Source: Nostoc sp. HK-01
Lineage (GTDB): Bacteria; Cyanobacteriota; Cyanobacteriia; Cyanobacteriales; Nostocaceae
Assembly (NCBI GenBank): GCA_003990705.1
Contig: AP018318.1
Coordinates: 2,297,501 to 2,361,500 of the forward strand
Length of the DNA: 64,000 nt
Reading direction: 5' to 3'
In this document: one piece after another, positions 1 to 8,902 of the stretch
How positions within the stretch are numbered: the stretch's first letter is position 1
Layout: the number at the start of each line of letters is the position of its first letter
Notes under the pieces: model-generated
The model's input: only the letters and a program-made list of their open reading frames with translations
What the model was told of the DNA's origin: nothing
The model's database searches: none
Program-made: the position numbers and the translations under genes

Positions 1-199
1 CAATCCGCACCATGAAGAATTCATCTAAATTAGAACTGAAGATGGCTAAGAACTTCAGTCTTTCTAAAAGTGGTGTGCGTGAATCGCAGGCTTCGTGCAG
101 TACTCTATGATTAAATTCCAGCCAGCTTAACTCTCGGTTGAGATAATATTGTGGATCGTTGAGATTGATGGGATTGGCGCTCTTTTTAGATTTCGGCAT
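1..199 (-). CDS. ppk1: Polyphosphate kinase 1, N-terminus (partial, runs off the window)
   Basis: Reading the minus strand from an ATG at 197-199 gives an open frame to the window edge, 66 codons. The visible protein begins [19 protein letters not shown] and contains the PPK1 N-terminal signature: [14 protein letters not shown], a segment matching [14 protein letters not shown], and [11 protein letters not shown]1 reversibly transfers the gamma phosphate of ATP to polyphosphate through a phosphohistidine; the catalytic histidines lie beyond the edge. The next gene, the usher-like gene ending at 335, is on the same strand and upstream, 135 bases away, with AT-rich repeat-like sequence between. 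The family call is firm from the N-terminal motif, though only about a tenth of the usual 700-residue protein is visible. Confidence 0.9.
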   Translation of the reverse strand, partial: MPKSKKSANPINLNDPQYYLNRELSWLEFNHRVLHEACDSRTPLLERLKFLAIFSSNLDEFFMVRI

Positions 200-334
200 G
201 ACGATCTGCGGGTAGCCAGAAGTAGCCCACACGACTGGAGAACAATAATCATAGTAGTGGAAATCTGTGATGGACGAGAAGTTGGTTTTTTACAAAAGCC
301 AGACAATTTGAGATTTTAAATTTGAGATTTTGGA

Positions 335-3300
335 TTATTTTTCTTTAATTTCTTTGGCTGCTGTCGAAATTGGTAATTGCAGATTTTGGTCGTAGACGAA
401 TTCGTTGTGAATATCTACCTCGCGTTTGGGGAGAGCCTCACTATTCGCGATCGCATCTTGAGGCGGAACCCGTAATGTATACTTGCCAACAGGAACACCA
501 TCTACACGATATAGACCAAATTCGTCAGTCATCGCTGATAACACTTCTGTACCAGCAATATTTACTAGTTCTACCCGCACATCAGACATTGGCTGGCCTG
601 CAACATCAGTAATTCGACCAGCTAAACCGTATTCTAATCTGGCGGCAAAATCTACATTGGTAACACCTGCTATTCCCACCTCAGCTACCCTACCTGTTTT
701 TGGTAAGGTAAGTTCTACAGGTAATTTATCTGGGTCAACTTCTACTCGATAAACACCTTCTGGTAAACCACCAACAAAGAAGTTCCCGCTAGAGTCTGTT
801 GTTGCACCACCAACAGGCTTGTTGTGGTTGTTTATTACTCTTACACTAGCGCCTTGTAAATCATAACCTCGATTTTCTCCTGAGACAGCAATGCGTCCAG
901 CGATCGCACCCCGTTCCTTACTCAGAGAGTTAAAGCTACTTGGAATAGCCCTACCACCAGCAAAGGATAAGTCTGATACTAATGATACTGTCAGGCGATC
1001 GTCATTAAATCCGCCAAAAGCATTTCTTCTCCCAGCAAAGGGAATACCTTGATATTCAACTCTGGCAAATAATCCTGGCAGTACTTGCATACTAGCACCA
1101 ACAATCGGGCCAAAATTCCCCTCACGGTAAGCCAGCCCCATTCGCCAACTCAGTTGTCTAATATTTGGAGGATTATAGTTTAATGCTGCTGTATAGCGAG
1201 TGGCATAACTACCACCAAAATCAGTACCTAAAGAAACTTGATAGTTGCGATTAAAGTCATAACTTAGACCAGTAGTGTATCTATCACCAAACGTATTAAA
1301 AGATAGTCGTGCCGCACGATTTACTTGATAATAAGCATTGAATAAATACTGCCCATTAATATCAGGCCTACCGTTTAAAGATAAACGACCAAAAGGTCTT
1401 AAAGAGAAAGTAGGCGATATATATTCATTTGTATCACTACCGCTTTTACGACTACGTGCTAGAAACCCTAACTGAAAATTATTATTAAATCGATAACTTA
1501 CTTCGGCACTATGGTTAAAGAACTCACCAGAGTTTTTCCCATTCCGATATCCATTAGGATAAGATTGAGAATTAGCTGTAATATCTAATTTTCCTAATTG
1601 AATATCTAAATCTGTATTGTAAGCTAATTTACCAAACGAATTACCTACACTAGCAGATAAAACAACTGGATTAGCAACTCGCCAAATTAATCCAGCTTGG
1701 CTTTGTAATGTGTTAGGAATAGCTTGTAGAGAACCTTCAAAAGTTAAATTGTTAGAAAGACCTTGACGAACTTGATAAAAACCTGCAAATTGACCAGCAT
1801 CAGTACCATTATTATTATCAAACAAAGAATTCTGTACTAAATTTCCAGTTAAACCTACACCAGCTAATTGAACATTCCCACCTGCTGGCAGTAATAAATC
1901 AGAAGAATTAATTCTTACAGAACGAATCTCACTAGGAACATTCAGATTATTTCGGTCAAAAACTAAAATTTCAATTTGATTATTTTGCCCAACAGGTAAA
2001 TTGACATCAACAAATTCGTATCTACCATCAAATCCGACCTGCTGCTGTGCTACAACAACTCCAGAAACTCTAAGTTGCACAAAACTAGCGGCTGGAACTA
2101 CACCTTGGAAAGTTTGTAAAGGTCTAGAACGTCTAGGTAATAACTCATTGGCACTGTTAGTTTGATTAAAGCGATTAGTTGGTATATTGGTATAACCAAA
2201 TTGCGCTCCTGTCAAATTCAGACTATTGACTAATGGGTTAATACCAATTTGTTGCCGACCGACTTGATAAAGAAATCCACCATTGCGTTTATAGTAAAAA
2301 TATTCAGATAAATCAGGAGAGTTTTCAAAATTATTATTGACACGTACCCGCCATAAACCACCTGCTAATCTGCCACCCAGTAGTGTAGTGCTGCGTAAGT
2401 TTACATCCCCAGCATTACTAACAATATTTAACTCTTGCCTTAAATTAGAAAATCCGTTGAGTGGGGCAAATACATCTGGTTGCAAGTTGACTGCTTCACT
2501 TGTATATGCTGTACCATTACCACGCCAAGGTAAATCAATAATTAAAGCTAGATCCAAAGAGTTAAATTCAATATTTGAAGACAGTTTATCCCTAATAAAG
2601 GCATCACTAATATAGTTAACACCTTTGAAATTTTGAATATCATCTTCAGCCAGATTAATTGTGCCTAAAGGCGTGTTTAAATATGTATTATTATCTTTTG
2701 TTTCAACTGTAATACCAGCAAGTTTAGCAAAATCATCCAAAGGCAACAGTAAAGTATTTCCTTGACGAATAACATCTAAGTTACCTACTTCTCTCCTGTT
2801 AATGATTACCCCAAGCAATAAATTTTCTAAATTTGAGCTTGCTGTTTGAGTGAAAGTTATGCGTGAGTTATCATCTACATTTAATATATTCGTGCTGACA
2901 TCTACCCCTTGTTTCTTCGGCTGTACTTCAGCCGGTTTAGTATTGAGAGGTTTTTGAATTGATTCTGCTGATGAATTTGGCGCAGGAGTGGGGTTAGTTG
3001 CAGTTTTTTGTGGAACCTGTGGATGAGATGGTTGTTTTGTTAAAAACGCTGATAAATCTTCTGATTTTTTTGATGTCTGGATGGTAGTTGGAACTTCCGC
3101 AGGTACATTGGCAACTTTATATTGAACTGATGAATGAGGCGGTTGTTTGGTTAAGAAACTAGCTAAATCATGAGAATTTATCGAAGTTTCAGTAATTGCT
3201 TCAGTAGATTCCGTTGTACTAACATCAGGAAACTGTGACTGAGATGCTTGTTTACCTAAAAAAGTGCCAAAATCATCAGCAGTGGTATAAGAATCTTTGG

Positions 3301-4489
3301 TAGTTACTTCTGAGAGTGCTGTAACTGTTTGTGACCTTTGTTTAGTGACAAAAGTTGCTAAATCTTCTGGTGCTTTAGCCGCAATTGTAGTTGACGCAGA
3401 GGCTGTTGTTGTTTGACCCTGTTGTGGTTGTTTGGTCAAAGAACTAGTTAATTCTTCCGATTTTTTGGCAGCATCAGCGGTGCTGGCAACTTCAACTTTA
3501 GTATTTAATGCCTGTGGTTGAGGTGATTGTTTTAATGTTGTTGAGTCAGTCTCACTAGTAGCGACTTTAGCAGGTGCGGTGGTTCTTGTACGCTGAACTG
3601 ATGCTTTTGGTTTGGTCTTTTTGTTGGGAGTTGTAGCAGCAACTTGAGTAGATGCTTGAACTTTGCGTTGAGCAGAAGATTGTAGTGGTTTTTTTGTTGT
3701 GGATGCTGAATTATTGGTAGTTACAGCAGCAATTTCAGTAGGTGCTTTGACTTTCTGTTGAATTGAAGGTTGTGACGGTTGTTTTGTTAATGACGCTGCT
3801 GAGTTGTCTGGTGTTGTTATAGCAACTTGAGCAGGTACTTTGACTTTCTGTTGAACTGGAGGTTGTGACGGTTGTTTTGTTAATAACGCTGCTGAGTTAT
3901 CTGGTGTTGTTATAGCAACTTGAGCAGGTGCTTTGACTGGTTCACATTTCACCAGTTGCTTAGTCAATAAATCAGGAGACTCTTCTGATTGTCCCGAACT
4001 TGCACTAGTTAAAGCTACTTGTGCAGATATTGTAGCTGTTTTGCATTGATCTAGTTCTTTCGTTGACTTGTCTGATATTTCGGGAATTCCACTAGTAAAG
4101 GAAATATCAGAGAGTACTGTACCTGACTTCTTCTGTGGAACTGATGCTTTATCAGAATTGTCCTCATCTGACTTGTCTGATATGTCGGGAATCCCAGTTG
4201 TAAAGGAAACATCAGCGAGTATTGTATCTGACTTCTTCTGTAATACTGGCGCTTCATCAGAATTACTTTCAGCAGAGGATTCCCATTCTTCTAAGCCATT
4301 TGTGGAAAACTCCGCTTCTGGTGTGGTTTCTGGCGGAATGGGGGTCGCTACTGTATGCCGTGCAGTTTTGTAGGCTGGGTTAGCACTATTTTTATCCGGC
4401 GCTGTAATAGGAGTATCTTGCGCGGGTAGAGTAGTAACTTCTGCTGGTGGTAAAGGCGGTGAAGCTTGGTAGATCATACTTGTATACAA
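335..4489 (-). CDS. Fimbrial usher-like outer-membrane protein with long disordered N-terminal region
   Basis: Predicted 1384 residues from a TTG at 4489; an in-frame ATG at 4477 is the likelier start. Residues 1 to about 545 are low-complexity, rich in Thr, Ser, Pro, Gln and Lys, with repeated blocks such as KVKAPAQVAITTPDNSA and LTKQPSQP. From about 558 comes an usher-like N-terminal domain (INRREVGNLDVIRQGN). Near 780-870 lies a plug-like beta domain (FQGVVPAASFVQLRVSGV). A region of about 300 residues of alternating beta strands like an outer-membrane barrel follows, then two carboxypeptidase-regulatory-like beta domains (about 1195-1275 and 1285-1365). Ushers assemble and secrete pilus subunits delivered by a periplasmic chaperone; the chaperone and two subunit candidates lie just upstream on the same strand. 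No signal peptide is seen, and the in-frame stop at 4517-4519 allows no longer start. The usher call is by architecture and context, not by a clear catalytic motif. Confidence 0.72.
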   Translation of the reverse strand: MYTSMIYQASPPLPPAEVTTLPAQDTPITAPDKNSANPAYKTARHTVATPIPPETTPEAEFSTNGLEEWESSAESNSDEAPVLQKKSDTILADVSFTTGIPDISDKSDEDNSDKASVPQKKSGTVLSDISFTSGIPEISDKSTKELDQCKTATISAQVALTSASSGQSEESPDLLTKQLVKCEPVKAPAQVAITTPDNSAALLTKQPSQPPVQQKVKVPAQVAITTPDNSAASLTKQPSQPSIQQKVKAPTEIAAVTTNNSASTTKKPLQSSAQRKVQASTQVAATTPNKKTKPKASVQRTRTTAPAKVATSETDSTTLKQSPQPQALNTKVEVASTADAAKKSEELTSSLTKQPQQGQTTTASASTTIAAKAPEDLATFVTKQRSQTVTALSEVTTKDSYTTADDFGTFLGKQASQSQFPDVSTTESTEAITETSINSHDLASFLTKQPPHSSVQYKVANVPAEVPTTIQTSKKSEDLSAFLTKQPSHPQVPQKTATNPTPAPNSSAESIQKPLNTKPAEVQPKKQGVDVSTNILNVDDNSRITFTQTASSNLENLLLGVIINRREVGNLDVIRQGNTLLLPLDDFAKLAGITVETKDNNTYLNTPLGTINLAEDDIQNFKGVNYISDAFIRDKLSSNIEFNSLDLALIIDLPWRGNGTAYTSEAVNLQPDVFAPLNGFSNLRQELNIVSNAGDVNLRSTTLLGGRLAGGLWRVRVNNNFENSPDLSEYFYYKRNGGFLYQVGRQQIGINPLVNSLNLTGAQFGYTNIPTNRFNQTNSANELLPRRSRPLQTFQGVVPAASFVQLRVSGVVVAQQQVGFDGRYEFVDVNLPVGQNNQIEILVFDRNNLNVPSEIRSVRINSSDLLLPAGGNVQLAGVGLTGNLVQNSLFDNNNGTDAGQFAGFYQVRQGLSNNLTFEGSLQAIPNTLQSQAGLIWRVANPVVLSASVGNSFGKLAYNTDLDIQLGKLDITANSQSYPNGYRNGKNSGEFFNHSAEVSYRFNNNFQLGFLARSRKSGSDTNEYISPTFSLRPFGRLSLNGRPDINGQYLFNAYYQVNRAARLSFNTFGDRYTTGLSYDFNRNYQVSLGTDFGGSYATRYTAALNYNPPNIRQLSWRMGLAYREGNFGPIVGASMQVLPGLFARVEYQGIPFAGRRNAFGGFNDDRLTVSLVSDLSFAGGRAIPSSFNSLSKERGAIAGRIAVSGENRGYDLQGASVRVINNHNKPVGGATTDSSGNFFVGGLPEGVYRVEVDPDKLPVELTLPKTGRVAEVGIAGVTNVDFAARLEYGLAGRITDVAGQPMSDVRVELVNIAGTEVLSAMTDEFGLYRVDGVPVGKYTLRVPPQDAIANSEALPKREVDIHNEFVYDQNLQLPISTAAKEIKEK

Positions 4490-4662
4490 ATGCTGGTATG
4501 ACAGCCTAAAAAAGTTCTAGGCTGGAAATTAATTGCAGAGACAGACAAAGTAAATAACTTAAAAAATTAGAGAATTTCGGTTGAGAACTGGCAAAATCTA
4601 TATGATGTGAGGAGATATTAGAAGATTACCAGAAGTGAGAAAACTGATATTTAAAAGCTGTT

Positions 4663-5553
4663 TTATTTACTTCTGGATGTAACTGTAAAAGCAATGCCTT
4701 TATCAATTGCACCGCCATTCAAATCACCATTAACATCTAAAATATATTGACCAGGAGGCAGTTTTTTACTGATATTAAGGATTAATTGACGACGAGTACC
4801 AGGTAACACAGGCGTTGAAGGTAACATTCCAGCATCTAACACACCATCTGGTTTCTTATTTTTTTGTGATTGCAAGTTAGCTATTTGCTTAGTAGCACTC
4901 GCACCCGGATATTTGTTAGCAGCCCAGATTGCATATTGACCATTCATTCGCACATAAGCATTACCTTGGCTAGAAATGTCAAATGCAGCTTTGAGGTTAT
5001 TGGCTTTACTATCAACCGAAATTGAATTGAGAACACCTAGTTTTTTGATACTGCCAACATAAGCATAGACAGCAACACCAAAACGTCCCAAAACTCTAAC
5101 TCCAGACCTGGGTTTTTTGTCTTGGTCAGAATTGACTTCTTCAACAAAAATTAAAGCGCGGTGTTCTCCAGCTGGAGGTTTGACACGAGGACGAACTGAA
5201 AAACGCACGGTTTGGGTTTTGCCAGGAGGAAGAGTAAAGGTTACAGGGTTGACGGTAATCCAGTTATCTAGAGATTGCTCGCTTGATTTTACAGGTTGAA
5301 TTTCATTTTTTTCGTCAATTGTCCAACCTTGGATATAAACCCTAAATGTTGCGGGTTGATTATCAACATTAACGACACGAAAAACCTGAGTTTTGGGTTT
5401 TTTATCATCAAGTTTTAATTCAAATCTCGGTGGGCTAACCCCTATTGAGATTGCAGAAGTATGGGGACAATTTAATGCTAATGTGCTTAGTGTTAATAGC
5501 GCAGTAGCTCCAATTTTATAAATGCTGTTAACTAATTTTTGCTGCTGATTCAT
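4663..5553 (-). CDS. PapD-like periplasmic pilus chaperone
   Basis: 296 residues with an N-terminal signal peptide (hydrophobic stretch about residues 14-27, cleavage probably near HTSA). The mature protein has the pattern of the PapD N-terminal immunoglobulin domain: ISIGVSPPRFEL, FRVVNVDNQPATFRVY, then VTFTLPPGKTQTVRFSVRP and AGEHRALIFVEE. These correspond to the strands that hold the subunit by donor-strand complementation. A second beta domain ends the protein (QYILDVNGDLNGG). It lies between the small exported proteins and the usher-like gene, all on the minus strand, with 19 bases to the 174-codon reading frame upstream, so co-transcription is likely. Its role would be to fold subunits in the periplasm and pass them to the usher. 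The fold assignment is good; the identity of its clients is inferred. Confidence 0.8.
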   Translation of the reverse strand: MNQQQKLVNSIYKIGATALLTLSTLALNCPHTSAISIGVSPPRFELKLDDKKPKTQVFRVVNVDNQPATFRVYIQGWTIDEKNEIQPVKSSEQSLDNWITVNPVTFTLPPGKTQTVRFSVRPRVKPPAGEHRALIFVEEVNSDQDKKPRSGVRVLGRFGVAVYAYVGSIKKLGVLNSISVDSKANNLKAAFDISSQGNAYVRMNGQYAIWAANKYPGASATKQIANLQSQKNKKPDGVLDAGMLPSTPVLPGTRRQLILNISKKLPPGQYILDVNGDLNGGAIDKGIAFTVTSRSK

Positions 5554-5572
5554 TGGTTGATTGAGTGAAGAT

Positions 5573-6082
5573 TTAAATCCCGGTAAAAGTTATAGTTAAT
5601 GTGCCTGAATAAACACCGGGAATTTTGATATCTGAAAAGTCTAAGTTAAAGATAGCTCCTCCCTGTAGAATTCTCTTGGCAGAATTGGGATCTATAGTTG
5701 GGTTAATAGGAGTAATAGAAACTTTAATTTGTTCACTAATACCTCCTTTACTCAGACTATTAGTAGTTCCCTGATCTGAATTCAAACCATAACTAACAGA
5801 TATTTGATTTTCATCTTGATTCGCATCAAGTTCTAGTCTCCAAATGTTTGAGACTGTACGATTCACTGTTGTAGTCAATGAAGGTGCGGTTAATGATGGA
5901 CTAATTGATGATTTGTTAATTATGCCATCGTTGACTTGATTAGAACCTGCCGAAAAAATATCAGTGACTTCAATTTTGTCTAGAGTTAGGGTATTACCAG
6001 GTAAACCTAATTGCCCAAAAGTTTTGGGGTGAGCCAACAGAAATACAGACAAAAATGTACTGAGAAATAATAGTCGGTTCAT
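5573..6082 (-). CDS. Exported pilin-like minor subunit candidate
   Basis: 169 residues from the ATG at 6082. A TTG at 6097 would add five residues, but the ATG places MNRLLFLSTFLSVFLLAHP directly at the N-terminus as a normal signal peptide. The mature part is beta-rich and Ser/Thr/Asn-rich, with no recognised enzyme motif. It ends in GVYSGTLTITFTGI, closely resembling the last residues of the next small protein upstream (EYLTITATGI). A shared C-terminal strand of this kind is typical of secreted beta-sandwich subunits handled by chaperone-usher systems. Position immediately upstream of the chaperone supports a structural or tip subunit role. It could instead be an unrelated exported beta protein; only its context and C-terminus argue for a subunit. 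Confidence 0.6.
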   Translation of the reverse strand: MNRLLFLSTFLSVFLLAHPKTFGQLGLPGNTLTLDKIEVTDIFSAGSNQVNDGIINKSSISPSLTAPSLTTTVNRTVSNIWRLELDANQDENQISVSYGLNSDQGTTNSLSKGGISEQIKVSITPINPTIDPNSAKRILQGGAIFNLDFSDIKIPGVYSGTLTITFTGI

Positions 6083-6233
6083 CAGATGCTTACCCAAACT
6101 AATTCAGAAAATGACCTTGAGATAATAAGTTTCGGGAAGAGCAATTAAATTAATATGGTAATTTTGCTCTCAGCCAGAACTGTTGATTTTTGGCTTTTGT
6201 TGAGAAACAACTCAAGGTCAAAATATATGATGT

Positions 6234-6839
6234 CTAAATACCCGTAGCTGTGATGGTCAAATATTCGTTAGGATTAGAGTACGTACCAGCTGATGAGGCG
6301 TTTGCGAAGTTAAATGTAAATGCTACAGATCCTTCAATAGGAGTTGCGTTCGTTACATCAAGCCCTGGTGCTGTCGCAGTTCCACCAAGTGCGCTGATTG
6401 TCACACCTACATTAGAGCTAGAGGCCGTATCACCACCAAGATAAAGCGTTCCAGTGGTGCCACCGTTAAATTCAACAGAGTGCTGAATCTGACCGGTAGC
6501 ACCAGTACTAGTACCCCAAATTCTATAAATTAAAATATCTCCTGTTGTGATATCTCCTGTAGTGGGAGTTAAAGTACCGTTAGGAGCAGGAAGTGTAGTA
6601 ATAGTACCGTCAGAAGAAAAGAATCCAGGAGTATCGTTTACGGGTGCGGCAGATCCTAAAAACTCTGCGCTAGTAGGCTGAAAAGTCAGGCTTTTGTAAG
6701 TTTGGATGTAAATAACTTCTGGAACTTCGACTTGGAGTGGGACATCAACAGAAACGGCTCTAGCAGGCGCAGATAATAAAGTATTCGCCAGAGAAACTGC
6801 GCCTAGAGTAAATGCTGCTAAAAAGAATTTCTTTTTCAT
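6234..6839 (-). CDS. Exported pilin-like major subunit candidate (spore-coat-U-like)
   Basis: 201 residues. A clear signal peptide, MKKKFFLAAFTLGAVSLANT, ends near ARAVS. The mature protein is Gly/Thr/Ala/Ser-rich and beta-structured, low in charge, and ends with EYLTITATGI, the same kind of terminal strand as its downstream neighbour. Size and composition fit SCPU/Csu-type pilus subunits of archaic chaperone-usher systems, and it is the first gene of the minus-strand run subunit, subunit, chaperone, usher. No cysteines are visible in the mature part, so there is no intramolecular disulfide of the type common in FimA. Being first in the run, it may be the most highly expressed. Subunit assignment is inferred from composition, terminus and gene order. 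Confidence 0.62.
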   Translation of the reverse strand: MKKKFFLAAFTLGAVSLANTLLSAPARAVSVDVPLQVEVPEVIYIQTYKSLTFQPTSAEFLGSAAPVNDTPGFFSSDGTITTLPAPNGTLTPTTGDITTGDILIYRIWGTSTGATGQIQHSVEFNGGTTGTLYLGGDTASSSNVGVTISALGGTATAPGLDVTNATPIEGSVAFTFNFANASSAGTYSNPNEYLTITATGI

Positions 6840-7290
6840 GGGGGCTAAATAATTACTCTTTAGAAAAAGATGACAAAATCAATGTAGCCGTTGTAGCAAA
6901 AATAGCACCTCAGAGAATTTACCAAAGTCTACGCATTTTACATATATTTGCTTTGGTAAAGCTACTCTATAAAGCTCCTGTAAAAACAGGAATTATTTAT
7001 GCTAATTTATTCCTAAGTATATTGATATAAACTTAATTAATATATCTTTGTCCACGGTGAAATTACTATTATTAAGTCGGGTTATCTAGGCTTAGAACAA
7101 GCAGTTTATGAGTTAAAATTAGGAGAAAGATGTAAAGTTTTTATTAAATCAACTTCTAAATTGATAATGTAGACTCAATTTACTTGGCTCTTATGGAACT
7201 TTTTAGCCATAAAGTCTTGTAATCTATTATATTTTTAGCTATTAGTTAATGTTCTCAATAAATCTACTTAAGTAGATTTTGGTTGTAAGT
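6840..7290. other. Gene-free divergent region
   Basis: This 451-base AT-rich gap lies between the divergent pilin-like operon (minus) and the histidine kinase (plus) and should hold both promoters. No conserved promoter boxes could be assigned with confidence. A short open frame at 7041-7172 (YIFVHGEITIIKSGYLG onward, 43 codons, no upstream start codon) looks protein-like and may be a gene remnant. Confidence 0.5.
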
Positions 7291-8703
7291 ATGTTTCAAG
7301 CTACTCGCCGTCGATTGGCTATTTGGTATACTACCGTAACAGCGGTGTTGTTATTACTGTTTGCCAGTGGTGTTTATTTATATGTCCGTAGTACGTTGGT
7401 GGAGCGAATTGACGATACTTTAAATCATGTGGTGGAAATTGTAGAGCGATCGCTTGTGATTGAGCCAGTAAATAACGAAACTAATAAACTCCGCATCAAT
7501 ATAGAAGCCAGCTTTCGCAACAATGCCAATAATGTAGAGGATGACCACATTGACTTGGAATGGTTTAGTCCTACAGGGAAATTACTTTGGTCAACTTTAT
7601 CAGAACCTCTCAATATCCCTATTCACGGTAATCATACTGGTGAAACAGTCCGTGTACCCAAACAAGACCAATGGGGGGACTCAGAACTATCGTTGCGTCA
7701 AGTCACCCAGCGCGTGGAATTTGGCCGCCAAGTCTTAGGATATCTGCGTGTAAGTCACCCTTGGTTTGAAGTTACCAAACCCAGTCGCCAGCTAATTTTG
7801 GATTTAGCACTGGGGATTTGGTTAATGTTAGTGTCTGTAGCTGCAAGTGGCTGGTTTCTTTCGGGGAAAGCAATGGAACCAGTAGGTGATTCTTATCAAA
7901 GACTCAAGCAATTCACCGCTGATGCTTCCCATGAACTGAGAAGTCCCATTACTTTGATTCAAACTAATGTACAAGTTGCTTTAAGCGAATTAGAGTTAGT
8001 AGAAACAGAAGTGAGTACTTCTACCAACTATCGTCAGCAGTTAAAGGTAGTGGAACGACTGACACAACGCTTAGGTAAGTTGGTTAATGATTTATTATTT
8101 TTAGCACGACAAGATAGCGGTATCAGTAAAGATACATTCTCTCCTTGTCCTTTAGATGCCTTGTTGATGGAAGTTATCGAAGAACAGCAACTTCTAGCCA
8201 GTGAAAAAGGCATTGCTTTGAATTTAAACTTAGTTGATCCTCCTGTTGCTGACACTAACCCCGAATTATTAGAAAATTGGTTCACACTAGCAGGTAATTG
8301 GGATCAACTCGTCAGACTATTGACAAACTTAATTAGTAATGCATTACAGCATACTCCTGCTGGTGGAAAAGTCAATGTAGAATTAGCACGCCAAGAAGGA
8401 ATCAGCCGCGTTTCCAGAATGCGCGTCAGTACTGCTCAGTTACAAATTAAAGTAAGTGATAACGGAGTTGGGATTCCTACAGAAGCATTACCACGGTTAT
8501 TTGACCGCTTTTACCGGGTAGATCCTGCACGTACGCATAAAAAAAGTGGAAGTACAGCGACTGACAGTGCTACAGGTTCAGGATTGGGATTAGCGATCGC
8601 GCAAGCTATTGTTGAACATCACCAAGGTCAAATTCAAGTAGAAAGTACCATCGGTAAAGGTACAACTTTTATTGTCACTCTACCCATAACTCTAGAGTCT
8701 TAA
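7291..8703 (+). CDS. Membrane sensor histidine kinase
   Basis: 470 residues from the ATG at 7291; an in-frame TTG at 7279 would add four residues but is less likely. Architecture: a transmembrane segment at about residues 14-36, an extracytoplasmic sensor region of about 130 residues, a second transmembrane segment near 170-190, then HisKA with the phospho-acceptor in DASHELRSPI (His214), and HATPase_c with the N box NLISNALQHTPAGG, DNGVGIP and GSGLGLAIA. It should autophosphorylate and pass phosphate to a response regulator. It resembles the RppB/NrsS type of cyanobacterial kinase in layout, but no response regulator gene is present in the window, so partner and signal are unknown. The kinase assignment is secure; the stimulus is not readable. 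Confidence 0.93.
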   Translation: MFQATRRRLAIWYTTVTAVLLLLFASGVYLYVRSTLVERIDDTLNHVVEIVERSLVIEPVNNETNKLRINIEASFRNNANNVEDDHIDLEWFSPTGKLLWSTLSEPLNIPIHGNHTGETVRVPKQDQWGDSELSLRQVTQRVEFGRQVLGYLRVSHPWFEVTKPSRQLILDLALGIWLMLVSVAASGWFLSGKAMEPVGDSYQRLKQFTADASHELRSPITLIQTNVQVALSELELVETEVSTSTNYRQQLKVVERLTQRLGKLVNDLLFLARQDSGISKDTFSPCPLDALLMEVIEEQQLLASEKGIALNLNLVDPPVADTNPELLENWFTLAGNWDQLVRLLTNLISNALQHTPAGGKVNVELARQEGISRVSRMRVSTAQLQIKVSDNGVGIPTEALPRLFDRFYRVDPARTHKKSGSTATDSATGSGLGLAIAQAIVEHHQGQIQVESTIGKGTTFIVTLPITLES

Positions 8704-8902
8704 ATTTTATTTTATTTTTTTGTTTCCCGTGACAGATGAATCTATCTAACATTACTTACTAACTTATATAGCAAAGCTGGCATTTTCAAATCATAAATTT
8801 GGGCTACCACAGTTTACCGTCTACTCTTTTGAGTATTCCGATAAACTGATGATTTATCTTGCTTAAATGCAGCTAATAAATAAAGTTACTGGAGGAGATT
8901 AG

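Noticed and set aside
7279-7290. TTG start for the histidine kinase
   Set aside because: The ATG at 7291 places the first transmembrane segment at the usual distance; the TTG adds only MVVS with no better ribosome site.
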